A stretch of 41,783 nt of DNA from Trabulsiella guamensis ATCC 49490 (GCF_000734965.1 NZ_JMTB01000092.1:1-41783); one strand, 5' to 3'; shown: positions 32,034 to 40,324, counted from the stretch's first letter. Numbers and translations: made by a program. Notes: generated by a model not told the origin, from the letters alone.

Positions 32034-32474
32034 ATGATGCATACCACACGGAATCACCAGCGCGGTTTCACCCTGCTCGAGCTTATGGTCGTTATCGTCA
32101 TACTTGGCGTCCTCGCAAGTCTGGTCGTGCCTAACCTCATGGGCAACAAAGCACGAGCAGACAAGCAAAAAGCGGTCAGCGACATTGTGGCGCTGGAAGG
32201 GGCTCTGGATATGTACAAGCTGGATAACCATCGTTATCCCACCACGGAACAGGGTTTATCAGCGCTGGTTACCATCCCCACCAGCAGCCCAATCCCGGCA
32301 AACTATAACCCCGAAGGCTATATCAAACGCCTACCAACCGATCCCTGGGGAAATGAATATATTCTGGTCAGTCCCGGCGAGCATGGGATCTACGATCTGA
32401 TCGCCAGCGGCGAAGACGGTGAAGCAGGAACCGCAGATGACATCAATAACTGGGAGCTGGATAAGAAAAAATAG
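32034..32474 (+). CDS. gspG: Major pseudopilin GspG
   Basis: A 146-residue type IV pilin-like precursor processed by GspO. The prepilin site is G11|F12 with the conserved Glu at +5 (GFTLLELMVVIVILG). The hydrophobic N-terminal helix is followed by the GspG globular domain, including KRLPTDPWGNEY and an Asp/Glu-rich calcium-binding loop (DGEAGTADDINNW). A ribosome site AAGGAAA precedes the start. The next gene, 3 bases later, is gspI rather than gspH. Confidence 0.97.
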   Translation: MMHTTRNHQRGFTLLELMVVIVILGVLASLVVPNLMGNKARADKQKAVSDIVALEGALDMYKLDNHRYPTTEQGLSALVTIPTSSPIPANYNPEGYIKRLPTDPWGNEYILVSPGEHGIYDLIASGEDGEAGTADDINNWELDKKK

Positions 32475-32477
32475 CTC

Positions 32478-32858
32478 ATGAAACAGACGGAAGGATTCAC
32501 CTTGCTGGAAGTGCTTCTGGCGCTGGCCATTTTTGCTGTTGTCTCGCTGACGCTGGCGAACAGTCTCGGCATTACGGTTAATGGCACGGCCCGTGTGCAA
32601 CAGCAGCAACTGGCACTCTGGGTGGCGGATAACCAACTGATCGACCAGCAGCTTTCTCAGGCTACGGGCGATCAGGCTACGAGCAATAGTGAAGGCGATA
32701 TCTCTATGGGGGGGTATCGCTGGCACTGGCAGCTGACGAGTCACAACGCCGATCAACTGACATCACAACAGCTGCGGGTCAGTCTTGACGGTGACCGGGC
32801 CAGTGAGCTGTGGCGCACCCTTCTATCCAGTGTGAATGCGCCTAATGCTGAAAAGTAA
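32478..32858 (+). CDS. gspI: Minor pseudopilin GspI
   Basis: A 126-residue pseudopilin with prepilin site G6|F7 and Glu at +5 (EGFTLLEVLLALAIFA). Its assignment to GspI rather than GspH rests on ALWVADNQLIDQQL, typical of GspI (family motif ALWVAENQL), and on its length, close to the about 125 residues of E. coli GspI. It nucleates the pseudopilus tip with GspJ and GspK. It follows gspG by 3 bases and overlaps gspJ by 23 bases. Confidence 0.92.
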   Translation: MKQTEGFTLLEVLLALAIFAVVSLTLANSLGITVNGTARVQQQQLALWVADNQLIDQQLSQATGDQATSNSEGDISMGGYRWHWQLTSHNADQLTSQQLRVSLDGDRASELWRTLLSSVNAPNAEK

Positions 32859-33507
32859 TAAACAGCGTGGTTTTACGTTGCTGGAGGTGCTTGTGGCGAC
32901 CACGATCTTCTCACTTTTGAGCCTCGCCAGTTGGGCCGTCCTCTCCGGCGTATTGCGCGCGCATGAGCGTACCCGCAATGCGGATTGGCACACCCGGCAA
33001 ATCAGCAACGTCATGACACAGCTCTCGGATGACATTAACGGGTTTGTTCCCCGGCAATCGCGTGCCACAGGAGCTGTACTTTCCGTCGCTGACCGCTCGT
33101 TGACGCTGAGCGTGCGCCTGACGCATAGCTCAACGAATGATTGCTGCGCTCCTGCCCTGCAGCGGGTGCGTTGGTTTCTCGACGGTGACACGCTGTATCG
33201 CGCAGTGGCGGAGTATCCTGATAACCCGGCCGAGCAAACCATTACGCCGATGATTAGCGGCGTTAGCGCCCTGACGCTACGCTATTATGATCAGGGGTGG
33301 CAGCAGCCAGCCGGGCGTAATGGCACTCTCTTTACTCGTGAATCCGCGCTTCCTGGCGGGCTGGAAGTCTCTTTCACGCTAGCGGATAACCAGACGCTGA
33401 CCCGCCGCTTTTTGCTTACCGGCAAATGGCCGGACGATAGTGGCACCGCCACGCCGAAGTCCGATGACACACAGCAGAAAGCCCCGCAGGAAGGAACAGA
33501 GCCATGA
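32836..33507 (+). CDS. gspJ: Minor pseudopilin GspJ
   Basis: A 223-residue pseudopilin with prepilin site G12|F13 and Glu at +5 (RGFTLLEVLVATTIF). The globular part includes RNADWHTRQISNVMTQLSDDI and RVRWFLDGDTLYR, typical of GspJ. A hydrophilic C-terminal tail (about 200-223, rich in Lys, Gln, Asp and Pro) looks disordered and makes the protein longer than the about 195-residue E. coli form. An alternative ATG lies three codons downstream. Overlaps gspK by four bases. Confidence 0.93.
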   Translation: MRLMLKSNKQRGFTLLEVLVATTIFSLLSLASWAVLSGVLRAHERTRNADWHTRQISNVMTQLSDDINGFVPRQSRATGAVLSVADRSLTLSVRLTHSSTNDCCAPALQRVRWFLDGDTLYRAVAEYPDNPAEQTITPMISGVSALTLRYYDQGWQQPAGRNGTLFTRESALPGGLEVSFTLADNQTLTRRFLLTGKWPDDSGTATPKSDDTQQKAPQEGTEP

Positions 33508-34484
33508 AACAACAGGGAATGGCGCTACTGATAACCCTACTCATCCTCGGACTGATGGCCGGTCTTGCTGCCGACATGACCACCCGTTTTCAGACTTCGC
33601 TTCGTCGCATCGGGCAGGAGGAAAACATCCTGCAACAGCAGTGGGATTTCCGCGTAGCGGAGACACAGGCGCTGAGCATCCTGCAACAGGATCTCACAGA
33701 TAACCCCCAGGGAAGCACCCGCGATCAGTACTGGGCGCAAAGCCGCACGCTGCATCTGAAGCATGACGCAACGGTCAGTTGGCAGTTGCGTAGCGCACAA
33801 AACTGTTTCAATCTGAATGCGTTGGCCCATCCACCGCTGGAAGCGCTGGAAGAACCCCCCTATGCCAGTGCCGTTTTTCAGGCGTTACTGGAACAGAACG
33901 GCGTCAGTACGCTAAATGCCAAAATCCTCATTGCAAGCATCGCTGACTATATCGATAGCGATGACAACCTGCGCCGCGATGGCGGCGAAGACAGTAACTA
34001 CAGTGACAAACCGCTACGCTATGTTGCCAATCAGCCGTTTTTTGACATCAGCGAACTACGGGCAATTAAAGGCATGACGCCCGGTTTGTACCAGAAACTC
34101 TCTCCCTGGCTGTGTGCGCAGGGGAGCAGTAAGCTGGAAATTAACGTCAACGCGCTCACTCAGGATAACGCTCCGCTCCTCGCAGCCCTGTTACTTAACG
34201 AACAGGATGTTGATAGCGTGCGCCGTTTTCTGTCAACAGCACCTAAGTCTGGCTGGAAGTCAGTTCAGGAATTAACCGCTGCTGCAATACAAGCATGGCC
34301 AACGCACAAAGAGGCGCTGACCATGTTAGATAAAGCACTCGTTACCAGCAGTAATTTCTTTACTCTGACAAGCCGCCAGCAGCGCAATGGCCGGATGGTA
34401 GTCCAACGTAGTGAAATTTATTACCAACGGAAGGAACGCCAGCTACGCATATACGCACGTTATGCTGTAGCGGGCGATCGTTAA
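33504..34484 (+). CDS. gspK: Minor pseudopilin GspK
   Basis: A 326-residue large pseudopilin at the tip of the pseudopilus. The prepilin site is G5|M6, and position +5 is Ile rather than Glu, a normal GspK feature that makes it a cap. Conserved blocks include SAQNCFNLNAL and an ADYIDSDDNLRRDGGEDSNY calcium-site region. The start overlaps the gspJ stop (ATGA). Confidence 0.95.
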   Translation: MKQQGMALLITLLILGLMAGLAADMTTRFQTSLRRIGQEENILQQQWDFRVAETQALSILQQDLTDNPQGSTRDQYWAQSRTLHLKHDATVSWQLRSAQNCFNLNALAHPPLEALEEPPYASAVFQALLEQNGVSTLNAKILIASIADYIDSDDNLRRDGGEDSNYSDKPLRYVANQPFFDISELRAIKGMTPGLYQKLSPWLCAQGSSKLEINVNALTQDNAPLLAALLLNEQDVDSVRRFLSTAPKSGWKSVQELTAAAIQAWPTHKEALTMLDKALVTSSNFFTLTSRQQRNGRMVVQRSEIYYQRKERQLRIYARYAVAGDR

Positions 34485-34499
34485 TCGAAAGGAAATCGA

Positions 34500-35603
34500 A
34501 TGCAGACTCACCCGACTCTGATAGTTCGCCCTGCCTCGGAAGGCACACCATTTACTGAATGGCTAAGTGACGGCCAGGCAGGTCGCTCCGACGCCGCAGA
34601 CATCCTCTTGTCGCTGTCCGCCTTGCCGGGCGCACAGAATGTCTGTCTTTTGCTGCCCGCTAACTGGCTCACCTGTTGCCAGTTTTCTCTGCCGCCAGGC
34701 AGCACTACGCCCCCTCAACAGGCGATAGCCTGGCAGGTTGAAGAGCAGCTCATCGGCAATAGCGAAGCCCTTCACTGGACCATCGCTGGCCGACAGGATG
34801 ATATTTGTTACGTACTCGGCGTGGACAAAGAAAAGCTAAAGCAACTGCTCGACACCTGGCGACAGGCCGGATTGACGATCACGGCCGTTGTCCCTGACGG
34901 TTGTTATCTACCGCTGTCTGAAGATCGCTGGTCCGCGCTGCCGCTGGAAAACGGCTGGTTGGTTCGCCATGCAGAATTTTCATGGAGCTACATGACCCAC
35001 GCTATTTTCAAGCAGCTCACCCAGCGTTTCAGCCCTGAAGCACCGTTGATTTGCGAAGATATGCAGCCTCTGCTCTCCTACAGTCAACAGTTCACCACAC
35101 CGCCGATCAACCTGCTTCATAGCGAGTTTGGCGTCGTTAAACCCGCCTACCCGGTGTCTGCTGCCTGGCGCAAGCGTATCACCGGTTTTACCTCCGCAGC
35201 CATACTGATGTATCTGGGCGTTCAGGGCGCAATCATCTGGGGTCTGCATCAGGAGCAGAACACCCAGCGCCTGACCCTACAGGAAAACTGGCAGCGTTAT
35301 TTCCCCGGCGATAAACAGCAGGGAAATTATCGTTTTTTCTTCCGCCAGAAAGTGAAGCGCTTTTCCCCTGACCCACTCACGCGCCTGCGCCAGCTCGAAA
35401 AGAGCCTCAAGGCAGTACCTGGAATTGAGCTGGGCCACTTCGCGGCCGATAAAGAAACCGGCACATTGACCCTCACGGTGCGCGCGGCCGATGCCGCAAC
35501 CATCGCGCAGCTTATCGCGCATAGCGGCAACACGCTGGCTCTTAAGCTGTCATCCCCTGCAACCAACAATATCTATTCTCTTCAGGACGGAGGTCTACAG
35601 TGA
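34500..35603 (+). CDS. gspL: Type II secretion protein GspL
   Basis: A 367-residue bitopic inner-membrane protein. The large cytoplasmic actin-like domain (about 1-225) binds the GspE N terminus. A membrane helix (about 225-248, ITGFTSAAILMYLGVQGAIIWGL) is followed by a ferredoxin-like periplasmic domain that pairs with GspM. Its 3' end overlaps gspM by four bases. Confidence 0.93.
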   Translation: MQTHPTLIVRPASEGTPFTEWLSDGQAGRSDAADILLSLSALPGAQNVCLLLPANWLTCCQFSLPPGSTTPPQQAIAWQVEEQLIGNSEALHWTIAGRQDDICYVLGVDKEKLKQLLDTWRQAGLTITAVVPDGCYLPLSEDRWSALPLENGWLVRHAEFSWSYMTHAIFKQLTQRFSPEAPLICEDMQPLLSYSQQFTTPPINLLHSEFGVVKPAYPVSAAWRKRITGFTSAAILMYLGVQGAIIWGLHQEQNTQRLTLQENWQRYFPGDKQQGNYRFFFRQKVKRFSPDPLTRLRQLEKSLKAVPGIELGHFAADKETGTLTLTVRAADAATIAQLIAHSGNTLALKLSSPATNNIYSLQDGGLQ

Positions 35604-36064
35604 AAACGTGGTGGAAAAATAAGTCGCTGTCCGAACAACGCATGCTGATGCTGCTGGCCTTCGTTTTAGCCCTGACGGGGATCGTCTATGGCATTATCAC
35701 TCCGCTGAACAGCCTGATAGCCCGCCAGCAGCAGGCGCTAAAAAGCGTCAAGGCCGAAAGAATATGGCTGGACGAGCAGACGATGGCAGCGGGTATCATC
35801 GCGGCAGTGCCCGATAAAACGCCGCTGAGCAATGTGGTTCAGCAGTCCGCCAAAGCGGCTTCGCTCGCTGTTATGGTTAAAGAGGAAGGAACCGCTCAGG
35901 TCATCGTTACCGGCGAAAATATCCCGCTTGCCAGCGTGATAAAGTGGCTGGAAAGCCTGCGGGATCAAAAAGGAGTTTATCCGCTGAAGCTTGCTTTTAG
36001 TGTCAGTGAAAAAGATAGCTCACTGATTACGTTGCAAACGCTGCATCTGGCGAAGGCGGGGTAG
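35600..36064 (+). CDS. gspM: Type II secretion protein GspM
   Basis: A 154-residue bitopic inner-membrane protein with a short cytoplasmic N terminus, a membrane helix (about 13-33, RMLMLLAFVLALTGIVYGII) and a ferredoxin-like periplasmic domain; it stabilises GspL. The start is GTG, in a GTGA overlap with gspL, with GGAGG 6-11 bases upstream. No gspN follows, as in E. coli. Confidence 0.93.
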   Translation: MKTWWKNKSLSEQRMLMLLAFVLALTGIVYGIITPLNSLIARQQQALKSVKAERIWLDEQTMAAGIIAAVPDKTPLSNVVQQSAKAASLAVMVKEEGTAQVIVTGENIPLASVIKWLESLRDQKGVYPLKLAFSVSEKDSSLITLQTLHLAKAG

Positions 36065-36067
36065 CGG

Positions 36068-36832
36068 ATGGTTAACGTACTGTGGCCTGCTTGCATGGCG
36101 ATAATGGGCCTGCTGCTGGGTAGCCTGATGAACGTGGTTGTATATCGTTTGCCAAAAATGATAGAGAAACCAGAGATCCAGCTATCACTCTGGTGGCCCG
36201 GATCCCATTGCCCGCAATGCCAGCACCCGTTGCGCTGGCTGGACAACATTCCGTTATTGAGCTGGCTATGTCTGCACGGCCGTTGCCGCTACTGCCAACA
36301 GCCAATTAACTGGCATTACCCGGCGACAGAAATTCTGCTGATGGCTGGATTCTTCGCAATTTCGCTTATGTTCCCGCCAGTACCCATTGCTGTCGGCATG
36401 GCGGTTTTTTTCTGGTTTGGCTGCGCCATGAGCCTGATAGATCTGCGCACCTTTTTGCTGCCAGACGCCCTGACGTTGCCATTATTATGGCTGGGGTTAC
36501 TGTTTCACAGCCTGTTCTCACCGTGGATGTTGAGCGATGCCGTTTATGGCGCCGTCATCGGATATCTAGCGTTATGGGGGCTGAATAAAATTTGCCGCCT
36601 GTTGCTCAAGCGTGATGGGCTAGGATACGGCGATTTTAAACTACTGGCAGCCTGTGGAGCCTGGACCGGCTGGCAATGCTTGTCGCTATTACTGGTAATG
36701 GCCTCCATCCTGGGTATTCTGTTGGCCCTGCTGTTTTTTAGGGGAAATGCGCTGAAGGGCAAAAGCATCCCTTTCGGCCCGCCGCTGGCGCTAGCCGGGT
36801 TCCTTGTGCTGATTTGGCTTAATCGCTTTTAA
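36068..36832 (+). CDS. gspO: Prepilin peptidase / N-methyltransferase GspO
   Basis: A 254-residue polytopic aspartyl peptidase that cleaves and methylates the GspG, I, J and K precursors. The cytoplasmic zinc-binding cysteines are present (Cys48, Cys51, Cys73, Cys76). The two catalytic aspartates are Asp125 (MSLIDLRTFLLPD) and Asp189 (GLGYGDFKL, the GxGD motif). Both activities should be intact. Last gene of the gspC-O operon, followed by a hairpin terminator. Confidence 0.96.
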   Translation: MVNVLWPACMAIMGLLLGSLMNVVVYRLPKMIEKPEIQLSLWWPGSHCPQCQHPLRWLDNIPLLSWLCLHGRCRYCQQPINWHYPATEILLMAGFFAISLMFPPVPIAVGMAVFFWFGCAMSLIDLRTFLLPDALTLPLLWLGLLFHSLFSPWMLSDAVYGAVIGYLALWGLNKICRLLLKRDGLGYGDFKLLAACGAWTGWQCLSLLLVMASILGILLALLFFRGNALKGKSIPFGPPLALAGFLVLIWLNRF

Positions 36833-36833
36833 C

Positions 36834-36862
36834 AAAAAGAGCAGAGATAATCTCTGCCCTTT
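36834..36862. terminator. Bidirectional terminator between gspO and bfr
   Basis: A 7-bp stem GCAGAGA/TCTCTGC (36841-36857) with a TAA loop is flanked by an A-run on the left and a T-run on the right. It can therefore end both the rightward gsp transcript and the leftward bfd-bfr transcript. Confidence 0.75.
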
Positions 36863-36866
36863 TACG

Positions 36867-37343
36867 CTATTCCTCGTCACGAATCTGAGCCTGGAGATAG
36901 TTCTGGATCCCTAATTTCTGGATCAGATCGAGTTCCGTCTCCAGCCAATCGATATGCCCTTCCTCATCTGCCAGGATGGTTATCATCATATCCCGACTCA
37001 CGTAGTCATGAACGCTGTCGGCATAGGCAATGGCTTCACGAAGATTTTTTGCCCCTTCAAGCTCAAGCCGCAGATCGGACTGCAGCATCTCTTCCACATT
37101 TTCGCCGATGCCAAGTTTACCGAGATCCTGAAGATTCGGAATACCTTCAAGAAACAAAATACGCTCGATGTACTTATCCGCATGTTTCATCTCATCGATT
37201 GACTCATGATATTCAATATCGTTGAGACGTTTCAGCCCCCAGTTTTTGAACATCCGGGCGTGCAAAAAGTACTGGTTGATTGCGACAAGCTCATTCCCCA
37301 ACAATTTGTTGAGGTAATTTATAGTCTTTATATCACCTTTCAT
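36867..37343 (-). CDS. bfr: Bacterioferritin
   Basis: A 158-residue haem-containing ferritin that forms a 24-mer for iron storage. Ferroxidase ligands are conserved (Glu18, Glu51, His54, Glu94, Glu127, His130), and Met52 can bind the inter-subunit haem. The ATG at 37341-37343, preceded by GGAGG, is preferred over an in-frame start at 37364 that would add seven residues. Downstream of bfd, as in E. coli. Confidence 0.97.
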   Translation of the reverse strand: MKGDIKTINYLNKLLGNELVAINQYFLHARMFKNWGLKRLNDIEYHESIDEMKHADKYIERILFLEGIPNLQDLGKLGIGENVEEMLQSDLRLELEGAKNLREAIAYADSVHDYVSRDMMITILADEEGHIDWLETELDLIQKLGIQNYLQAQIRDEE

Positions 37344-37407
37344 TATTGCTTCCTCCGCTTCCACTATTTAAAAGCGTAGAAGGGGTACGGAGTATGTAAA
37401 GCAAACG

Positions 37408-37602
37408 TCAGGCGATTTCTTTAAATTCCGGGAGCTGGAGCAGTTCATCTTCCATCAGCTCACGGGCGGCATGAATACATTTTCCACACTGATTGCCGAT
37501 GGGTATGAACTTCCGCAATTGCTGGAAGGATTGGGGATGATACTGACGTACCGCCTGGCGGACTTTCTTGTCATTAATACCGTTGCAAAGACAGACGTAC
37601 AT
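37408..37602 (-). CDS. bfd: Bacterioferritin-associated ferredoxin Bfd
   Basis: A 64-residue [2Fe-2S] protein that reduces the bacterioferritin core to release iron under starvation. The four cluster cysteines are Cys4, Cys6, Cys39 and Cys42 (CLC and QCGKC). The ATG at 37600-37602 has AGGAG five bases upstream; a GTG two codons earlier overlaps that ribosome site and is rejected. A Fur-like box lies in its promoter. Confidence 0.96.
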   Translation of the reverse strand: MYVCLCNGINDKKVRQAVRQYHPQSFQQLRKFIPIGNQCGKCIHAARELMEDELLQLPEFKEIA

Positions 37603-37627
37603 AGCCACTCCTGATTACTTTCCATAC

Positions 37628-37656
37628 AGGATAAATGAGAATGGTTATATTTTCAA
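37628..37656 (-). promoter_or_regulatory. bfd promoter with embedded Fur box
   Basis: On the minus strand TTGAAA (37651-37656) and TATCCT (37628-37633) are separated by 17 bases, ending 25 bases before the bfd start. The spacer, 37636-37650, reads TGAGAATGGTTATAT on the plus strand. It matches 10 of 14 informative positions of the 7-1-7 Fur consensus TGATAATnATTATCA. Iron-Fur repression of bfd is known in E. coli; here it is predicted. Confidence 0.6.
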
Positions 37657-37666
37657 TATTGGAATT

Positions 37667-37700
37667 ATCTCCCTCTCGCTGTTTCCAGCAAGAGGGAGAT
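37667..37700 (-). terminator. Hairpin downstream of chiA
   Basis: A long imperfect inverted repeat ATCTCCCTCT(c)GCTG / CAGC(a)AGAGGGAGAT with a TTTC loop begins 5 bases after the chiA stop. The following minus-strand sequence is A/T-rich but lacks a clean T-run, so it may act as a terminator or as a 3' stabilising structure. Confidence 0.65.
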
Positions 37701-37705
37701 TAGGG

Positions 37706-40324
37706 TTAGTTGCTCACTTTGATCTCATCAAACTTCTGATCGGGATCGTTATCATCGCAGGTTCTTAATTCCAGGTAACTAACGGGACTAATCACCGCCA
37801 GACAACGGTTTCCAGCCATTTTGCTGACAAACTTTCCATCTTGATACGTCCAGGACATCCCTTGCTCTGTATACTGCGCACTGCAGTTTCCAAAAATAGC
37901 TGGAGAGCCGTTCGCATTGGAGGTAGAAGGAACGTACACACAGTTGTTACGATTTGTGCCATAGCGCAATATCATGCTTTGGTATCCATTTGGCTCCATC
38001 GTTATTTTGTAAGCATCTCCAGTTTGGCATTTACGTATACCGGTCAGTATTTTGAGCGTAGGGTCCTGACCCAGGCAATAACCCGGAGTGGCCCTGGACT
38101 GGAAGAGGCCAGAGTTCGGAGACAATGGATATCCAGAATCAGGGATCTCCGTATAGCTGAACTGCTGTGCCTTATCGTCATCATTACAGGATTTCAATGC
38201 CATAAAGTCATCGTCAATCATCGCGATGCAACGCTTCTCTCCTTCCATCTGACTGACAAATTTTTGCCCCTCATAGTACCAGGATTTAGAGGCGACAGCT
38301 GAACCTGTTGCACAATCCTGACGGTAGATCATCGCACCTTCAACATTTTTACCACCGTTAACCCCAAGGCAGAAAGATTTCACTTTGATCTGGTTAAAAT
38401 TCCCGACAGACAATGTTTGTCCCTGCGTTCTTACGCAATCAAAAGTTTTCATACCGCCGGTTGTATATGAGGCATCAATGCACAGGCCGTTTTTAAGCGA
38501 TTTATAGCTCCCCGTTTTTAATTCCAGAACGGCGCCATCGTCATCTGAATCGTCATCAGTATGAGTAAATGGAGCAAATATTTCGCTAAATGCATACTTC
38601 GGAGCCTGTTGTTCCGTCAAACCGCTATGTGTAGCTTCAACAACACCAGCCGGACCAGGCTTGTCGCGCGCCATTGACCAAATACCAATCATGCCCAGAT
38701 CGCGTTTCTTAGCATCTTCCATCACCAGATTCGCATCCGATAAATAAAATACTTCGCCCTGAACGTCGTTGTAGCCAATCATTGGCGTAGTACCCATCAT
38801 CGCATTGATCTGGGCGTCAGTTTTATCGGTATAGATCTGCTTCAGCTGCTGACTCATATTTTCAATCGCGGAGACTGCGCACTGACCGTGAATATTCTGC
38901 CCCTCAGTACCAGCAGACTGGCAAACGGTATTGCCATAGTCCATGGTCATAACGTTAATACCTGCCAGCTCTACGCCTTTCGCTTTCGCATCATTTAGCA
39001 CGTTCAGACCTTCGAAGGTCAGGCCGGTTGGCAGGATTGGCAGGGTATACCAGATACCAACATTGCGGCCTTCCGCTTTCCACTTATCCTGAACCGCTTT
39101 CACCGCAAGATTACGCCGTTCGATAGATTTCTGATCGGAAACCCAGGTACCTTCAATATCAAAATCAAGAACGTTAAGATTCAGATTATCGACAATATCG
39201 TAGTACTGCTGCGTCAGATCGTTCACATCGGTACAAGCTGCCGCCAGCGGTGCGTTGTTCGCGCCACCAATGGAAACCATAACGTCGCCGCCCGCTTCGC
39301 GCAGTGCCTTCACTTTACTGTACTGGGCATAACCCTTCATATCGTATGCCGTCCCCCAGGTTGGCAGACAGGTACTGGCGTTCTTGCTGACAATAAAGGC
39401 CAGAGTATAGTGATTAATACTCTCGTTTTTCGCCAAATCAGCCAGATCGGGGATATCCGTATCGTTCAGAGAGAAATCAACATAAGGCGCATAAACGTGG
39501 GCTGGCCACGGGTTCTTTGGCGTTCCTACGAGGTCTTTTACACCCGTCCAGTCGGTATATATTTTCCACGGGTTAGTTTCAAGCGGCGTAACTTTCTGCA
39601 CCTGAGATTGAGAAATATAGTTCACACCGCTAAAACGGATCAGCGTTCCACTCGCATACAGCGTATTTGCATCGTAAGTCGGTGCGGCATTCAGTTGATC
39701 CTGGGTATAATTAACGACAGCGCCCATCGGCAGCCATGGACGGCCATTAGATGACGTTGGGTTTTGGTTCGCAGGCAGGGAAGGATCTTCCCCCTGGGTA
39801 AAGAATAGCGCCTGATACTGCTGGCCATCTTTCTGAACGATATCGCCCCCGGCATAGGCCGTAGCAGAAGACCATACCGGTACTTCTTTATATTGAACCC
39901 ACGGATTGCCCTCGCCCGGAACGAAACTATTGGCGGCAACGGCAGCCGATGTGATGTAGTTGGCACCATTGTAGCTGACAATATCATTTGCGGCATAAGT
40001 CGCCGTCCCCTGGAATGCAGCAGCGGTACTGTCGCCATCTCCATCGCTGATTTCACATGAGGTAGGGTTACCATATTGCTCTATCTCTGCTGAGGTTGCT
40101 GCACGCTGATAGCGCCACGGATTATTCGCTTCATCAGAAGCGGCTTCCCCAGGGCAATTATCCTTACCAACCCACCAGATATTGGAGTAAACGCCACTAT
40201 CGAAAATGACTTCGTAGGTAGTACTACCTTCCTGACCATTCCACGCTTCCAGTGCAAATGCCGGGAGCGTAGCACATAAAAGGCCAGCGCTCGCGAGCAC
40301 CTTTGTTAACTGATTAACTTTCAT
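37706..40324 (-). CDS. chiA: Secreted multidomain GH18 chitinase ChiA
   Basis: An 872-residue endochitinase, the expected Gsp substrate. Sec signal peptide 1-24 (ATLPAFA|LEAW) is followed by one N-terminal repeat (about 25-90, WNGQEGS... NNPWRYQRAA), carbohydrate-binding modules (about 105-260) with SGTLIRFSGVNYISQS, and a GH18 barrel (about 275-587). The barrel carries the DFDIE motif with acid Glu391, plus MTMDYG. After an acidic linker (588-598) come two tandem Cys-rich, ricin-B-like halves (about 606-727 and 742-872). E. coli ChiA, as I recall it, stops after the barrel and has more N-terminal repeats. GGAG precedes the ATG. Confidence 0.93.
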   Translation of the reverse strand: MKVNQLTKVLASAGLLCATLPAFALEAWNGQEGSTTYEVIFDSGVYSNIWWVGKDNCPGEAASDEANNPWRYQRAATSAEIEQYGNPTSCEISDGDGDSTAAAFQGTATYAANDIVSYNGANYITSAAVAANSFVPGEGNPWVQYKEVPVWSSATAYAGGDIVQKDGQQYQALFFTQGEDPSLPANQNPTSSNGRPWLPMGAVVNYTQDQLNAAPTYDANTLYASGTLIRFSGVNYISQSQVQKVTPLETNPWKIYTDWTGVKDLVGTPKNPWPAHVYAPYVDFSLNDTDIPDLADLAKNESINHYTLAFIVSKNASTCLPTWGTAYDMKGYAQYSKVKALREAGGDVMVSIGGANNAPLAAACTDVNDLTQQYYDIVDNLNLNVLDFDIEGTWVSDQKSIERRNLAVKAVQDKWKAEGRNVGIWYTLPILPTGLTFEGLNVLNDAKAKGVELAGINVMTMDYGNTVCQSAGTEGQNIHGQCAVSAIENMSQQLKQIYTDKTDAQINAMMGTTPMIGYNDVQGEVFYLSDANLVMEDAKKRDLGMIGIWSMARDKPGPAGVVEATHSGLTEQQAPKYAFSEIFAPFTHTDDDSDDDGAVLELKTGSYKSLKNGLCIDASYTTGGMKTFDCVRTQGQTLSVGNFNQIKVKSFCLGVNGGKNVEGAMIYRQDCATGSAVASKSWYYEGQKFVSQMEGEKRCIAMIDDDFMALKSCNDDDKAQQFSYTEIPDSGYPLSPNSGLFQSRATPGYCLGQDPTLKILTGIRKCQTGDAYKITMEPNGYQSMILRYGTNRNNCVYVPSTSNANGSPAIFGNCSAQYTEQGMSWTYQDGKFVSKMAGNRCLAVISPVSYLELRTCDDNDPDQKFDEIKVSN

